Assembly (NCBI GenBank): GCA_016584305.1 | Contig: JACEEZ010022968.1 | Coordinates: 123,653 to 187,652 of the forward strand | Source: Chionoecetes opilio | Taxonomy: Eukaryota; Arthropoda; Malacostraca; Decapoda; Majidae | Direction: 5' to 3' | Length of the DNA: 64,000 nt | Shown: one piece after another, positions 12,457-23,939 of the stretch | Layout of the letters: every line of letters starts with the position of its first letter | Position numbering within the stretch: the first letter of the stretch is position 1 | Notes under the pieces: model-generated | The model's database searches: none | The model's input: only the letters and a program-made list of their open reading frames with translations | Told to the model about the DNA's origin: nothing | Position numbers and translations under genes: made by a program

Positions 12457-12602
12457 GGACGAAACGATTTAAACTGGCAGCAAACTCGACTGTATCTGAG
12501 TTTTACTCCTTAACCCCTCCCCTTTATATGCTTTGCCATAGTGCCATATGACCTCTGATGCCTGGCACATTCACCTTTTTAGGCATTAAATCAATCAATC
12601 AA
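12425..12602 (+). mobile_element. Short retro-insert with (AATC)n tail inside copy 1
   Basis: About 175 bp separates two adjoining parts of the copy 1 protein. It ends in AATCAATCAATCAA, the kind of short tandem tail seen on RTE-type LINEs and their SINE partners; compare the tail at 38160. The body contains CCTGGCACATTCACC. Ends were judged from where the protein frame breaks and resumes. I saw no clear target duplication. Confidence 0.5.
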
Positions 12603-12609
12603 ATCTGAG

Positions 12610-13284
12610 TTGTACGAGCTTTATCAAGGTCACCAAAGGCAATTTACTGATAAACAAATGTTGTCAAATTTATCATTTTATTTTGGTGAAAAACTTGTCA
12701 TTTTGAAGTCAGAATGTTGTGCGAATATAGTAGGTTTCGCAAAGTATGTCTCAAAATGTATAAAGCTTGTTGCAGAGAGGAATTCTTCTGAAGAGGAAGA
12801 TCATGTTGACTGGCTTGTACAAAAGGTGAGATTAGAGGTTAGAGCAATAGAAAAGCCCAGCAAGTATGAATTTAGCAAGTTCACCCATGTAAATGCCTGT
12901 GCAAGTACCAGTGAAACCCTTCTGAATCTAGTTGTTAGTTTAGTGTCTAAAGGGAAAAAAGACAAGGCTGCTCTGACATTATCTCAATGTATACAACAGC
13001 ATTCTATAATTTATATAAGATTTAAGGGAAGGTCTGTGTGTGTCTTAACACACCTCCACATAACCACCTGGTTATTCTATAATCAGAGAACGCTAGGTCT
13101 AGCTGTAATGCTGCACCATAAATTTGGCAGTGGCGAACTTGTACGGTTGTTGCATGAGCATGAGCTGGTTGCAAGCTATGATGAGGTTTTACGTTCCGTA
13201 AGTCTGCAGCGAAGTATATTTCTGATCATGAAAAGATTGTCACTCCAGAAATCGCCAGTGGACCGCCAGCTCCTCCTGCACTAA
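12610..13284 (+). pseudogene. Central N-half of copy 1 transposon protein
   Basis: This 224-codon frame has no recognised enzyme domain. It has stretches that I recall as recurring in uncharacterised multi-copy proteins of marine invertebrates. They include a KYVSKCIKLV segment, LTLSQCIQQH, TLGLAVMLHHKFGS and HELVASYDEVLR. About 20 residues (IIYIRFKGRSVCVLTHLHIT region) interrupt the junction between CIQQH and TLGLAV, as if by a small insertion. The frame is lost at about 13200; in the next phase it continues as SDHEKIVTPEIASGP. Confidence 0.6.
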
Positions 13285-13505
13285 TGAAAGTTATAAGCTG
13301 CCAGTGCAGGGCTGCATGAAAAGCATGTTCACAAGCAAACTGCTGCTGCTGTGCATCTGGACTCTCGTGCACAGTGTATTGTCATTGTGAGGGGTCACCA
13401 GATGAGTGCCACAACCCAATGATGAAAAAGGGTGAAGATGTTGCAATTGATGTTCATGAAGACGACACCGGTGATGACTCCGAAGCAGGAGGAAATCCGT
13501 GACGA
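13225..13505 (+). pseudogene. C-terminal CXC-like cysteine cluster of copy 1
   Basis: In the frame after the break, the protein reads KVISCQCRAA, a stop, KACSQANCCCCASGLSC, TVYCHCEGSPDEC, then an acidic tail (VHEDDTGDDSEAGG) and a stop at about 13500. The pattern CxC...C...C.C..C.. resembles the tesmin/TSO1-type CXC fold. It matches the C-terminus of the larger element (CRCRSRCRDCKCV ... CTVYCTCRGDC at 19200-19109). One in-frame stop breaks it. Confidence 0.55.
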
Positions 13506-14142
13506 TTTCCTTGACCCTCTCGAGTACTAAATACACGTATTACACGAAACTATACATAACGTATACTTTCACTGGATACATACAATACATACATTGGAAT
13601 ATCAGCAAAGCTGCTATGTGAAAAATATAGTGCGTGTTTCCAAAAGCAATGTACTTGACTCAATGTGATGTCCATCATATAGTCAAAGCAATTTAAAAAA
13701 ATATATTTTATGTTGAAGATGACATTCGTTTGTTGTTTATGATAAGGTAAGGAGTTAAATCAAATACATCCTATACTAAAGAATATTTGTGCATACATTT
13801 ACCTATTTGGTTGGTGGGGGCTTAAAGCTTAAGAAAATATATTTCAAATATGATTGATTTCAGATATAAAATGGAGTCCATCTTGGATTACTATCAATTT
13901 GCAACATCTTATGAACTTTTTACCACTTCCATTGTGTTCCAAATAGCCAAATTATAAATATTCGTGGCGTTGCATATGTTGGTCTTCCTATTCAGCAAAA
14001 TATTACCGCCAACCTCGTGTATTGGACGCCGTCAGAGGTAATAAAGGAGCATTGGTTTGATTTGACCCAGGGCGTTATGATCCTGCAAAACAATTCCAGT
14101 TACAACAATGATGACAAACTTTGCAGAAAACAGCTCTAACGA

Positions 14143-14153
14143 AAGTGTGTGTG

Positions 14154-14195
<42 letters not shown>

Positions 14196-14342
14196 GTGTG
14201 TGTTTGTGTGTGTGTGTGTGTGTGTGAGTGTGTTGTGTCCGTGTGTGTGTATATCTGCGCGTGTGTGTGTCCGTGTGTGTGTATTGTGTGTCTGTGTCCG
14301 TCTGTGTGTGTGTATTATGTGTGTCCGTGTGTGCGCGCGCGC

Positions 14343-14375
<33 letters not shown>

Positions 14376-14586
14376 GTGTGTGTGTGTGTCCGTGTGTATG
14401 TGTGTGTTGTGTTGTGTGGTGTGTGTGTGTTGTGTGTGTGTGTGTCCGTGTGTGTTTTTGTGTGTGTATGTGTGTGTGTCCGTGTGTGTGTGTGTGTGTG
14501 TTGTGTGTGTATGTGGTGTATGTGTTTGTGTTATGTGTATGTGTGTATAGTGTTTGTGTGTGTGTGTGCCCGTGTGTGTGCTGTGT

Positions 14587-14622
<36 letters not shown>

Positions 14623-14690
14623 CCGTGTGTGTGTTGTGTGTGTATGTGTGTGTTGTGTGTGTATGTGTGTGTGTGTGTGTGTGTGTGTCC
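14143..14690. repeat. (GT)n microsatellite with interspersed variants
   Basis: About 550 bp of TG dinucleotides broken by TTG, CCGTG, GTATG and GCGCGC interruptions. The alternating purine-pyrimidine tract, including GCGCGCGCGCG near 14335, is Z-DNA prone. Long Cys-Val and His-Thr open frames over it are artefacts. Confidence 0.95.
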
Positions 14691-14699
14691 ATCCATCAG

Positions 14700-15374
14700 A
14701 CAGAGAGCCTGAGAGGGGGACGCGACCCTCTCCGTGCACATTAAAAGGAGCTCTTACCTTACCTAATACTCACATGTCAATAGCTCGGTCCATCTCTATG
14801 CTCGGCCACTTCTTCAAATGGATATCTGAGAACCCTACATATCATAAGCCCACGGCAAGACGCTTTACCGCGAATACCCAGCTGACTGAAGGGTTCTTGT
14901 CATCTTGGAAACTGTCCCTTCCACCTGCCTTCCCCTTTCATGGACTTTTATCTTGAGTGTAAAAATTTCGTTGGTGAATTTGAACGTGAATTTGGAGAAT
15001 GAAATATAGTATTTTATTGTTGAATACTTGAGTGACCTGTTTCATACTTTCATCACTTTACAACAGCTATTTTCTCATTTTCTGGGTCTGAAGGCAATCC
15101 ATCCAGGGTTATTTTTATCTATGTTACCGATCTAAAATGAGAAAAGTTATCATACATTTCTCATTTTAGGCTGTGAAGATTTGAAAACATATTTAAAAAT
15201 GTGAAAGCTCGTAAAGTCATGGTGGAAGCGGTGACCGTGATGGCACTTTCGGCTTAACGGCAAATAATAAAGCCTTCACAGCCACGTGAGGAACCAGCTT
15301 CATCATCGTTTACATAATTTATAGCTCAAGCACCTATTTCAAAGCCTAAACCCAACTATAGGAAAACTACAATA
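14700..15374. other. Unassigned intergenic stretch
   Basis: I see no gene, RNA or recognisable repeat here. There is a short inverted pair TCTAAAATGAGAAAAGTT / CTCATTTTAGG around 15130-15172 that could form a hairpin. Confidence 0.5.
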
Positions 15375-15545
15375 GAGGAGTGACAAGATACCACACCCAC
15401 TAAATTGGCCTTTTCTCCCCCTCTTCTATAAATTTTCTTATATTGTCTTCTTTATGGGGACTGGCAACTAATCGAACATTTTGTTATTCATTTTGTATTT
15501 GCCCTTGGTCAGTCCTTTGTGATGTATACAGAAAAATAATAATGC
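15375..15545 (+). mobile_element. 3'-end fragment of the EN-RT retrotransposon found at 49.8-51.6 and 55.5-58.4 kb
   Basis: The run from GAGTGACAAGATACC through TAAATTGGCC, TGTCTTCTTTATGGGGACTG and CCTTTGTGATGTATA matches the 3' end of the copy at 51455-51600 (same order, about 80% by eye). It ends at the same GTGATGTATA...A point, supporting a common 3' terminus. It is a severely 5'-truncated insertion. Confidence 0.75.
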
Positions 15546-16145
15546 AACCATGCCTCGCCAAAGCCTAGCCATCTTATAACGTTAACTGGAAACATGTCAC
15601 CGTCCACCACATACTTTTCTCTGTCCACCTGAAGGACACCGGCGCCCACGCACTTAGGCAAGGACGGCTAAGAGAAATGCACAACAAATTTTATGCATAT
15701 ACATTACACATAGTTCATCTCAACACGTCACCATTACGACTACACTTGACCACACTATAGTAACCAAACAAAACTTTGTATGGACGCTGTTACTGTACCA
15801 CCCAGGGCATAGAGTCGAAAACAATATATATAGCTGTCAACGATGACAGCCAATGTGTTCATCCAGAATATTCCCTCTCGAGGCATGTAACAATGTGCGT
15901 ACGTACCCACGCGTCCTTCCCTCCCACAGCCTTTCCAACCCTGGGGCTGTACGATCCCCGGAGGTCATGACGCCCACCAAACACTGCTTTCAGCACGGAG
16001 ATGTCAGGCAAGGCAAACATAAACTCTGTAAGTCATGTGGTATCTATTATTTCCAGGATCACTACATATAGGTTACACTCTGGTTACAGCCTCCCATGGC
16101 GTGCAGACCTGCCACATTATAACATTACGCTCGACGGCTGTTCAC
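15546..16145. other. Unassigned stretch
   Basis: Open frames of 64-72 codons here have no recognisable similarity and no supporting signals. I see nothing I can annotate. Confidence 0.4.
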
Positions 16146-16381
16146 CAGTGGCGTAGCTACGGGGGTGCATAGGGGGGCACGTGCAAACCCAGGAGAATCA
16201 GGTGCCCCCCACTGGCCATGACTGACGTTTTCTGTAAAATGCTCTAATACCCACCACTGATTTCATCTTAGAATATGCCCATATATATGCCACTCTAAGT
16301 GCCATCACAGTGGTCCCTGAGCTCCGCTTGCCTAGTGCCCCCCAGGTGCCCCCGATTGATAGATACTTAGCTACGCCACTG
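16146..16381. mobile_element. 236-bp MITE with CAGTGGCGTAGCTA termini
   Basis: It starts CAGTGGCGTAGCTA and ends with the exact reverse complement TAGCTACGCCACTG. The interior is non-coding. This terminal sequence is widespread among non-autonomous DNA transposons (hAT-like in many animals). I could not find a clean 8-bp target duplication, so the superfamily is inferred. A truncated relative starts at 25169. Confidence 0.8.
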
Positions 16382-16617
16382 CTCGCCGTGACGTCTTGTT
16401 ACAGGTACACTACGGGATATTTACTCGTTAATTAAGCCTTAGATTTTTTTTACTAACGCGAATGTTTGGTGGTTGCAGATATACGCCACATCTCAAATCC
16501 TCAACTTTCCTTTTGTGATAAGTAAGACCACTTCATATCTTATCTTATTATTTACTGAGTCACATTTATAGGTGGGGGGAGGGGTTATACCGCCTAAATA
16601 TCTCAAACTGAAAGTAA

Positions 16618-17119
16618 AGCCGGCCACGCACACACCGGCGCGGCCTGTCCGGCCGACGAAAAGGGGCGTGGCTAGAGGCAGGGCGGTGTGTGTGTGTTTT
16701 TCATCCGGCGGGGCCTGTCGCAGCGGCCGGATGAAAATCAGTCGGCGCTTGAAAATTCCGTCCGGCGCGGCCTGCCGCCTGCGTGTGTGTGGGTGCCTTC
16801 CGGCGCGGCCCGCCCCTCGCTCGGCCAGATAATGACTAATTGTACCAGTTATAATTGTATTTATGATAATATAGGTATTATATATGACGTATTATATATA
16901 GTATGGCGTATTATATATAAATATTATATATGGCTGCACATGCAGCCATCACCAACAAGTCATTTAAGGACAGCGGATTCATGTTGTCACCACGGTGGTC
17001 CGACGTGTACTGTATATTTTCATGAGGCGGCCGGTGTGTGTGTGGGTCTCGTCCGGCGAACGATGCCTCGCCACTTTTTGTCGGCCGGACAGGCCGAGCC
17101 GGTGTGTGTGTGGCCAGCT
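16618..17119. mobile_element. 502-bp MITE, PIF/Harbinger-like (TAA target duplication)
   Basis: The left end AGCCGGCCACGCACACACCG and the right end (reverse complement AGCTGGCCACACACACACCG) match closely over about 45 bp, continuing as CGGCCTGTCCGGCCGAC. Both ends are flanked by TAA (16615-16617 and 17120-17122), the 3-bp TWA duplication typical of PIF/Harbinger. It is GC-rich with internal palindromes, e.g. TTTTTCATCCGGC ... GCCGGATGAAAA at 16696-16738. The centre is AT-rich. No transposase is encoded. Confidence 0.8.
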
Positions 17120-17218
17120 TAAGAGACGCCTGTCATCGAGGAGGGAAGAGGAGAGAGGGGAGAATTGGGGAGGTTAAGCTTCAATAAACATGAGTGAGGA
17201 GGGAGGGTGGTATGAAGG

Positions 17219-17226
17219 GGTTATGG
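17219..17226. repeat. Left 8-bp target site duplication of the hAT element
   Basis: GGTTATGG, identical to 24160-24167. Confidence 0.9.
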
Positions 17227-18709
17227 CAGGGGTGGGGAACTATTTTACTACCAAGGGCCATTTGGATATTTATGACAGCATTCGCGGGCCATACAAAACT
17301 ATCAACTTAAAAATCAGCCTGCTTGCTTTTTTTTCGCCGACGATAACCATACGTGAATTATACGTGTCTGTCCCGTCATCTAAGTATCCTATCCCTCCCG
17401 TAATGGACATGCTTGTCCGTAAAAAATTTTGTTGTAAGTGTTATGCATGCACTTTATAACGATTTATGTTGGTAAGTGTGAGGGCTCGAAAGACAGAGGA
17501 ACGAGGAATAGGAAAGGAGAGGAGGATACATAAGGGAATAGAAGGAGAGAATAAGGGAAGAGAGAGAATCTCTGATAACGGTAGTGGACGAGAGAGAGGC
17601 GACAATGTTTTCGCTTACACCACAGTTCCTTATCAGCCAGCGAGGGGTGAGGAGCCGTGACCCGCAGAATCGCTGACACTAGCTGTTCTAAAGATGAGCG
17701 TCCAGACGAAGGAGAATAGAGAGACGGGAGTCAGTACTGCAGCTGCCAAGCTTCTGACAAAGGATGTAATAATCCAGCTAGTTAGATAAGTGATAGGTGC
17801 TGGATGATTATGTACTAAGTGACCCCAGCCCACACGCCTCGTGAAAATTGGACTCATCATTTTCGTAAAATGGAACAATTTTCCAATTTATATTACATCC
17901 TTTTACTGTTAGGAACAAACAAACAAATAAACAAAATATTGTAAGATTCATTCATTCAGTTTCTCAGTGTAGAATCGAGTTTGATTTCCCTTATGTACTT
18001 AAGTGAGTGGACATAAAAAAAATCCAATTTGGTCACCAAGACCATCCTTTTTCATCACTACTGCCCTTAAAAACCTACTTTTCCTTCAAAAAGGAAGCTA
18101 AGATAAGCGAGGCTTTTCTGTTTGTACATCTCATGTCCTAAACTTGAGAGAAAGTGTAGTGGTATTTACCTCAGGTTTTAGAAAATTCATCATTTCTTTT
18201 TACTTGACCCTGAATGTTCACATGGACCTACATTGTTCTGTTTGGTAGTTTTAAAAACTTTTCTAATGTGTAATAAACTAATACAAACTTTAAAAAAATG
18301 AGATTTGTCACTCCATATATTTTATTTTATTTTTTGTGTATTACAACCCTAGATTTAAAAAAAAAAATTGATATCACTTTGTATTTACGATCCTACTGAA
18401 AACGTTCATTGTGTAATCAACTTAACTTTAGCCAAATCTTGAAGCAAATAAGTTAAGCTTTCTTTTGAGTGGTAATTCGTTTCCGTAAGTGTCTTTGTTT
18501 AGGTGCTATGGCGATCGAAAGGAGGCTCACCCGTCATTCGGAGGGTCATTTCCGGAAAGCACAATTTTGACAAATCCGTCAATTTGATTTATGCGATTAT
18601 TGCCAGGTTTCAGATGAGCTACCTTCATTAATATTATGTCTCAGGTGGTCCTCTATCAAAATCAGGTGAGTGATCTCGGGGCCCTCTCAAACATGAAAAC
18701 AACCCTTTA

Positions 18710-18880
18710 GTCTAGGCGATTGGTGCAAAATACAGCTAGAATTGCTCGGTTAATGATTAAAGCATGAAATTTGGCACACTTATTCCTCAGCCCATAATGA
18801 ATATTTTCAAAGGTGGAGCCAACGGAAACAGCCCGTTTCCTAGCAACGGTTTCTAGGAAACATATTTACCCTAGCAACAA
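18710..18880 (+). repeat. Left TIR of copy 2
   Basis: About 170-bp terminal inverted repeat. The inner part carries CCTAGCAAC and GTTTCTAGG half-sites, related to the GTTGCT..AGCAAC palindromes in the right arm. Confidence 0.75.
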
Positions 18881-19108
18881 GCTATTTATGTCTATTTAAT
18901 CTACTCCAAAAGGATGGTGCTATGTTTTTGAACATCAAAACTATGGGAAGACATGCTTTAAAGCCACTGTGGGTGTCAAAAGATAAAAAACAGCATTTGT
19001 TTGTTAATTGTCTTTTTATTGATGATGATTCCCCCTTACACTGCCCACACGTTTGTATCAACAATGTATGATCTCACCATTAACAGCTTCAAGTCTTTCC
19101 CCATAGTT

Positions 19109-22100
19109 TCAGGCATTATCACAATCTCCTCTGCATGTGCAGTAAACAGTACATTTCAAGTGCGCTCGTACACATTTGCAGTCTCTACACCTGCTCCTAC
19201 AACGACACTTCAGCAATTCTTGGCAGGATGCACTGGCTTCAGGAAGGTTTGTCCACAGGGGCTTCCACTGTTCTGGGCAAGTCCATCCCCACTCAGCAGG
19301 GGAGGGCAACTGGCGATATGGCAGAGTAGTACGTCCCCAATAGTGCCCACCTTGCAATGCCGCCCTCTTGATATGTTGCTGTAAGGCAGCCTTGGTGGGA
19401 GGAAGAGCTGACATCTGACGCCCTTTGCGTGTAAATAGAAGTTTTCTGACTTCGTTGATGGAGGTACATGTCGCTGTCCTGTCATAGAGAAGGATGGTGA
19501 AGTACTCTAGAGAAGCCTCAGCCTTTTCAGAGATTTGTTCCGGTGCACTATGCAACTCATAGAAGGCTTCAGTGAGTTCATCATGTGTCTCCCACACTTT
19601 CCATGCAGTCTTCTTTCCAACTTGGGCAAACTGCGACACCGTATCGCAGCCTGTGAAAGCGTGGAACATCGGAAGTACCAATGATTTCTGTGGGCCGAGG
19701 GAAGCACATATCTCATGAGCTGGGATGTAGTGAAAGTTCTTGCCACTTCCGAATGCAATCCATAATTATAATCTTCCTAACTGCTGCACAGTCGCTACTG
19801 CTAGCACAACTACATCGGTATCTACTGTCCGAACGAGGATCTTATGAAAGCCTTGCCTAACAGCGTCAGCAACATGTACCATGATCCTGGAATCTGCTTC
19901 CTCATGGTTGCAGGGAGCAATGCTGGTTGTGTCCCGTGCAGCACACAGAGTACATTCACACCATCGGTAACAACTAGAGGATTCTCTGCTGATGCACTCG
20001 CCATCAACTCATCATTCAGAAGTTTGAACAATTCTATCTTGTTGCTATTCAAGCGAAGAAATTGCTGCCAGTTCTTTGGTACGGGCTGGACACCTCAACT
20101 CGCCTACGTTGACTAGAACCCATAGCACGCTTTTCTCTGGTCTGTGCCTTTAAACTGTTGGTAAAGTATTGATCCCAGACAATATCTACTCGTTGAGCCT
20201 GATTTTGCTCTCTTTTGATGTGTGGGACAAACACATTTGCAGCGTAGTCGCCAAATGTCTTGCATCCTCCGGGTCTAAGAATGTTCACGAGTACAGCACC
20301 ATCCATGATACTCACTTCCGTATCTGGCCTTGATTCACATGGGGACTTGACATGTTGTTCAAGACAGCCCGTGAGGTCCGACTTTTTTCCAAGACGTAAT
20401 AGTCCATAGGAAGATAGCGATGGCGGAAATGGATGATTTTCGTGGCTGAAGAAATTGTCCAAGTCACCGTCTCTTGTCTGGCATGCAACATACAACCTTG
20501 CAAACAGAGATGATTCACTTTTGGAGAGATTGACTTCTGCGCCTGCTTTCTTTGACTTCTGTGCTTGTTTGTTGAACAGTACTACTTTGTTCCTGGTGAT
20601 GGTTGCTGTTACTGGTTTGATGTTTGCACTGAGTCGCTCCTTCACAAATGTTCCATACTGCTCTTGACCCTTTGATTGTATTGTGGTGAGGCATTCGACT
20701 GACTGCTTGTCCATGATGTCCTTTGAATGCAGTCTCAGAAGGTCTTGGCTTTTCTTCCTCAAATGGACTCGACATGCCCTCAATTACACTGACCAATGTA
20801 TTCACCTGTCTAGCGAATAGCTTCTGGGTAGCAGCAGTTTGCTCATGGTGGTTTATTTGGCTGGCACTCTCTCTTTTCCCTACCATGGATTGACTCAAAT
20901 TCAGATGTGACACGGACAAGTTCTGGCCCTGATACTGCCCATCGTAAAAGAGCGTCGGCATCCTGTGTCAATCCAATGACTCCTCCTTCATCCTTCAGTA
21001 CGCGGTTATTTTGCTCGTGGCCATGATCAAGAGCGATGAGGGAAAATATTCGCTGGGACTTGGCCAGGACAAACTTGCCATTACGAAATTCTTCAGCAAC
21101 ATCAGGATGGGTGATATCAAGGCTACACATATCTCTCACGTGAACTGACATCCAACGGGCGTAGTGGGTGTGGTTGAGGCTGAAGAACCAGGTGTCACTT
21201 TAGTCAGTGTATCTTTGTACAAGTCAAAGTTTCCAGTACGTAATGAACGCACAAATGCCAAGGAAAGCAGTTCCAGTTCAAGACTTGTGTACCAGTACAG
21301 AAATTGTGGACTTTTAGTCTTCCGTCGCGTGCACCACATGCTGAAACTCTCTGGAGGGCCTTCTTCATTGGTGGTAACGTACACGTCATACGCATTCTTC
21401 AGGAGAATATACAATGTGCATGCAGTTACTTGATGGGCATGCCGGGTCCGAGTAACATGGGATGCCTTGAGGAAGGATTCTACAATGCCAGGAGTGGCAA
21501 TTTCTGCTTCTTGAAGTGCCTCGACCCATCCACTTCCTTCCAGCCAATGGCCTAGGGCTTTGTAGCAAGTCATCTCCGTGTGGAGTCCACCAAGAAGAAT
21601 GACAAACTTGTCCTCTCCATAAAGTCTGTTCATGGACCATTGTATTTCTTTTAGTTTTGCGAACAAAGGCTGATCAGCAGTAATCACTGGAACCTGGCCG
21701 GGGTTGACATGTTTCACAGCTGCCTGAACAACATCAAAACAGTGCCGCAGCATAGATGGGGAGCTGGCCTTTTCGGCAAACAGAGGCAACATGGCATTGA
21801 TCGAAGGTAAAAGGTTTGATTCTGCCATTTGACTGGCGTGATACGCTGCCCAAGATAGGCTTGACTCCTTGGATATGTCATCTGCATGCAGCTTCTCAAC
21901 ATGACGCAGCCAGTCGTATTCCTTTTCCATTTCTTCACTCAGATCATCGCAGGAAGATGTCAGGTTACCGGAAGTGAGTGGAACATAGACATCACTTGAT
22001 GACAGACCTGTAGGCTTTATTTCACTGTAAGCCAAGGGTAAGTCCATTACCTTCCTGTGCTCCTTCAATGGTATTATTGAATGGGTGAAACCACGTTCGT

Positions 22101-23636
22101 CATCACTCTTACTCTCGGTAGTAACATTCTGGAACAAGGACAAGCTTGTGCCGTGAAATGAACCCGTGGAGGTGGTTTGAGCTAGGATTGTGGTCTATGT
22201 TGTCAGCAGCTGCGGTGATGAACTGACCCTTCTGGAGCTGGGAGGACAGACTGTGCCAATCTGGTGATAATACGCGCAGACATTATTTCCCAATGATGTG
22301 ATTATATCCATGGTTCGATCATATGATATTGAGACACCGAGTGCATAAAGACTATCGACCAACTGCCGTTCCCTTGTTAATGCATGAACCTTGAGTCCCA
22401 GGTAGACGGGTAGAGGCGTCTCCCGATCTTTGCTGTGATAGACATGTGGTACTTTCCCATAATCCCGGCGCCTCTTGATGCAGTTGAATACTAACAGCTG
22501 AGCAATGGTAGCACGGGTTGACTGAGGCTCTTGTTGCATGTCTGATCCGTAATGTTTGACCCATTGATGATCATGCTGACAAGCGACAAAAGTGACCGAG
22601 GCACAGAGTCCACCTGACTGTTCTGGTCAAACGACCCTGAAAATGTTACTTTTTGTGTAAATATTTCATGTCTGATCGTGTCTGCAATTTGAGTCATCAT
22701 GACGCTCTGTTCATCTCGGTCAGTCTGATAGCCTTGTCGTAAGAGGGTGCCCATATCATCCTCGTAAGCCATGAACACATCTCTCCCTTCCTTGTAGGCT
22801 TTCATACCTGGAAGATGCATGAGAATTCGGTCTTTAAGGTGCTTACTGTTTATTCGAGTGGAAACATCCACACAAGCTGATCTAGCCTCTCCGTGTAGAG
22901 CTTGGCAAGATCTGAAAGTTTGAATAGCTGAATGTCCTCATCTTGTCTTCTCTCCTCTACGTAGGATATGAGCTCCGCCAATGCGATACTTTTGCATGTT
23001 TGGTCACTTGAGATGCAGGGGTTTTTGCGGGACATTTCCACGTGCTCTGTTATACAAATTGGTTAGGCATTTTGCATGATATTTCGCCTCAAGGGCGATA
23101 AGGTCTCCTGCACTTAATTTTACTAGAAGAGCCTCGTCTTGGATCTCATGTGCACACTTCCGCACACGGTAATCTAGTTGAAATGTGCAGACTTCATGAA
23201 GTTTCTCCTTTGCAGATTCTGGTTTGGAACAGAAGAAACATACACGAGTTTTACTGTCTACATGTGTGCTGGTATCTGATTCTCCACTAATACTGCGTGT
23301 GAAAATCCGTTTTGAGGTTGTTGGTTCTTCGTTAGATTTTCGCTTCCGCTCCTTGGCTCGTTCCAGTTTACTTCTGCCAAATTTCAGATAACAGGATTTA
23401 TGCCACTTTGCAGTCTGTTCCTTAAATGTGGTCTCCATACCATTTCCAAGGTCCAAACGTGTGACATCTATTTGAATTGGCATGCAATGGAGTTCATGAA
23501 ATTGAATGATGGTATCAGCTATTGTTTTATAGCCTGCATCAGTGGGGCATGTCAATGATTCTTTACTGTCTAGCTGACAAAGAACACATTTCGACCAATC
23601 AGTTGACTGGGTAGTTGTTGGCGAAGGGCTTGCCAT
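19109..23636 (-). pseudogene. Large transposase-like protein: Cys/His N-region, core, PIN/FEN-like domain, CXC-like tail
   Basis: One protein of about 1,450 residues can be followed on minus through roughly nine frame changes. I start it at MASPSPTTTQST (ATG 23636-23634). TTTACTTGCAG immediately upstream looks like a splice acceptor. Order: (1) Cys/His modules CVLC...WHKSC and CFFC...LHEVC (23580-23180). (2) A helical region with LKDRILMHLPGMKAY (22840). (3) LPVYLGLKVHALTRERQLVD (22400), then NIDHNPSS (22200). (4) VPVITADQPLFAKLKEIQWS and LGGLHTEMTCY (21680-21560), possible acidic active-site segments. (5) IALDHGHEQNN and GLTQDADALLRW (21030-20940). (6) An acidic PIN/FEN-like domain with IMDGAVLVNIL, RVDIVWDQY, TVDTDVVVLAVA and FTGCDTVSQF (20320-19630). 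(7) YRQLPSPAEWGW and a CXC-like cluster ending CTVYCTCRGDC (19320-19109). The family is recognisable from multi-copy uncharacterised invertebrate proteins. Transposase and nuclease roles are inferences. Confidence 0.7.
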
Positions 23637-23939
23637 GTCTGAGAATGCACCAGCCTGCAAGTAAACAAAATGCATGGATTACAATTTGAAATAATCAGGA
23701 GCATGCATTATCTTTTTATCAATATTGTTCTCTAAAATATATTAAAATACATGATGATGTTAAGTCAAATTGGTGTTCAGACTTCAAATGTGTATGGTTG
23801 CTAAGGAAAATGTGTTGTCTAGCAACTGTTGCTATGTTATGCATATGTCATCTACTCCAGGGTGGTGTAAGTATTAAGAGCAAAGCTGCAGATATTGAAA
23901 TACATTACAATTTTTCAGTAAAATTGGTCTGAAGGCATC

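Larger units (their letters stand above)
11128..13990 (+). mobile_element. Internally deleted member of the CXC/PIN transposon-like family (copy 1)
   Basis: Coding remnants at 11820-12456 and 12610-13505 belong to the same protein family as the large element at 18710-24108. The ends show partial inverted repeats: about 11350-11415 (ACAATGGAAGTGGCAAAAAG ... CCAAGATGGAC) pairs with about 13880-13945 in reverse complement. Outer termini and target duplication could not be fixed. The left side abuts the Gypsy LTR, so that insertion may have removed the true end. The coding region passes from the N-terminal half directly to the C-terminal cysteine cluster and lacks the PIN-like region, so this copy is internally deleted. 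Confidence 0.65.

Noticed and set aside
14121..14956. Long Cys-Val and His-Thr open frames
   Set aside because: They are translations of a GT microsatellite in several phases, with no start context or composition change.
16146..16381. 8-bp target duplication for the CAGTGGCGTAGCTA MITE
   Set aside because: The flanks CTGTTCAC and CTCGCCGT do not match, so none was called.
21164..21555. Plus-strand frames across the large element
   Set aside because: They are antisense shadows of the minus-strand protein, which has the recognisable motifs.
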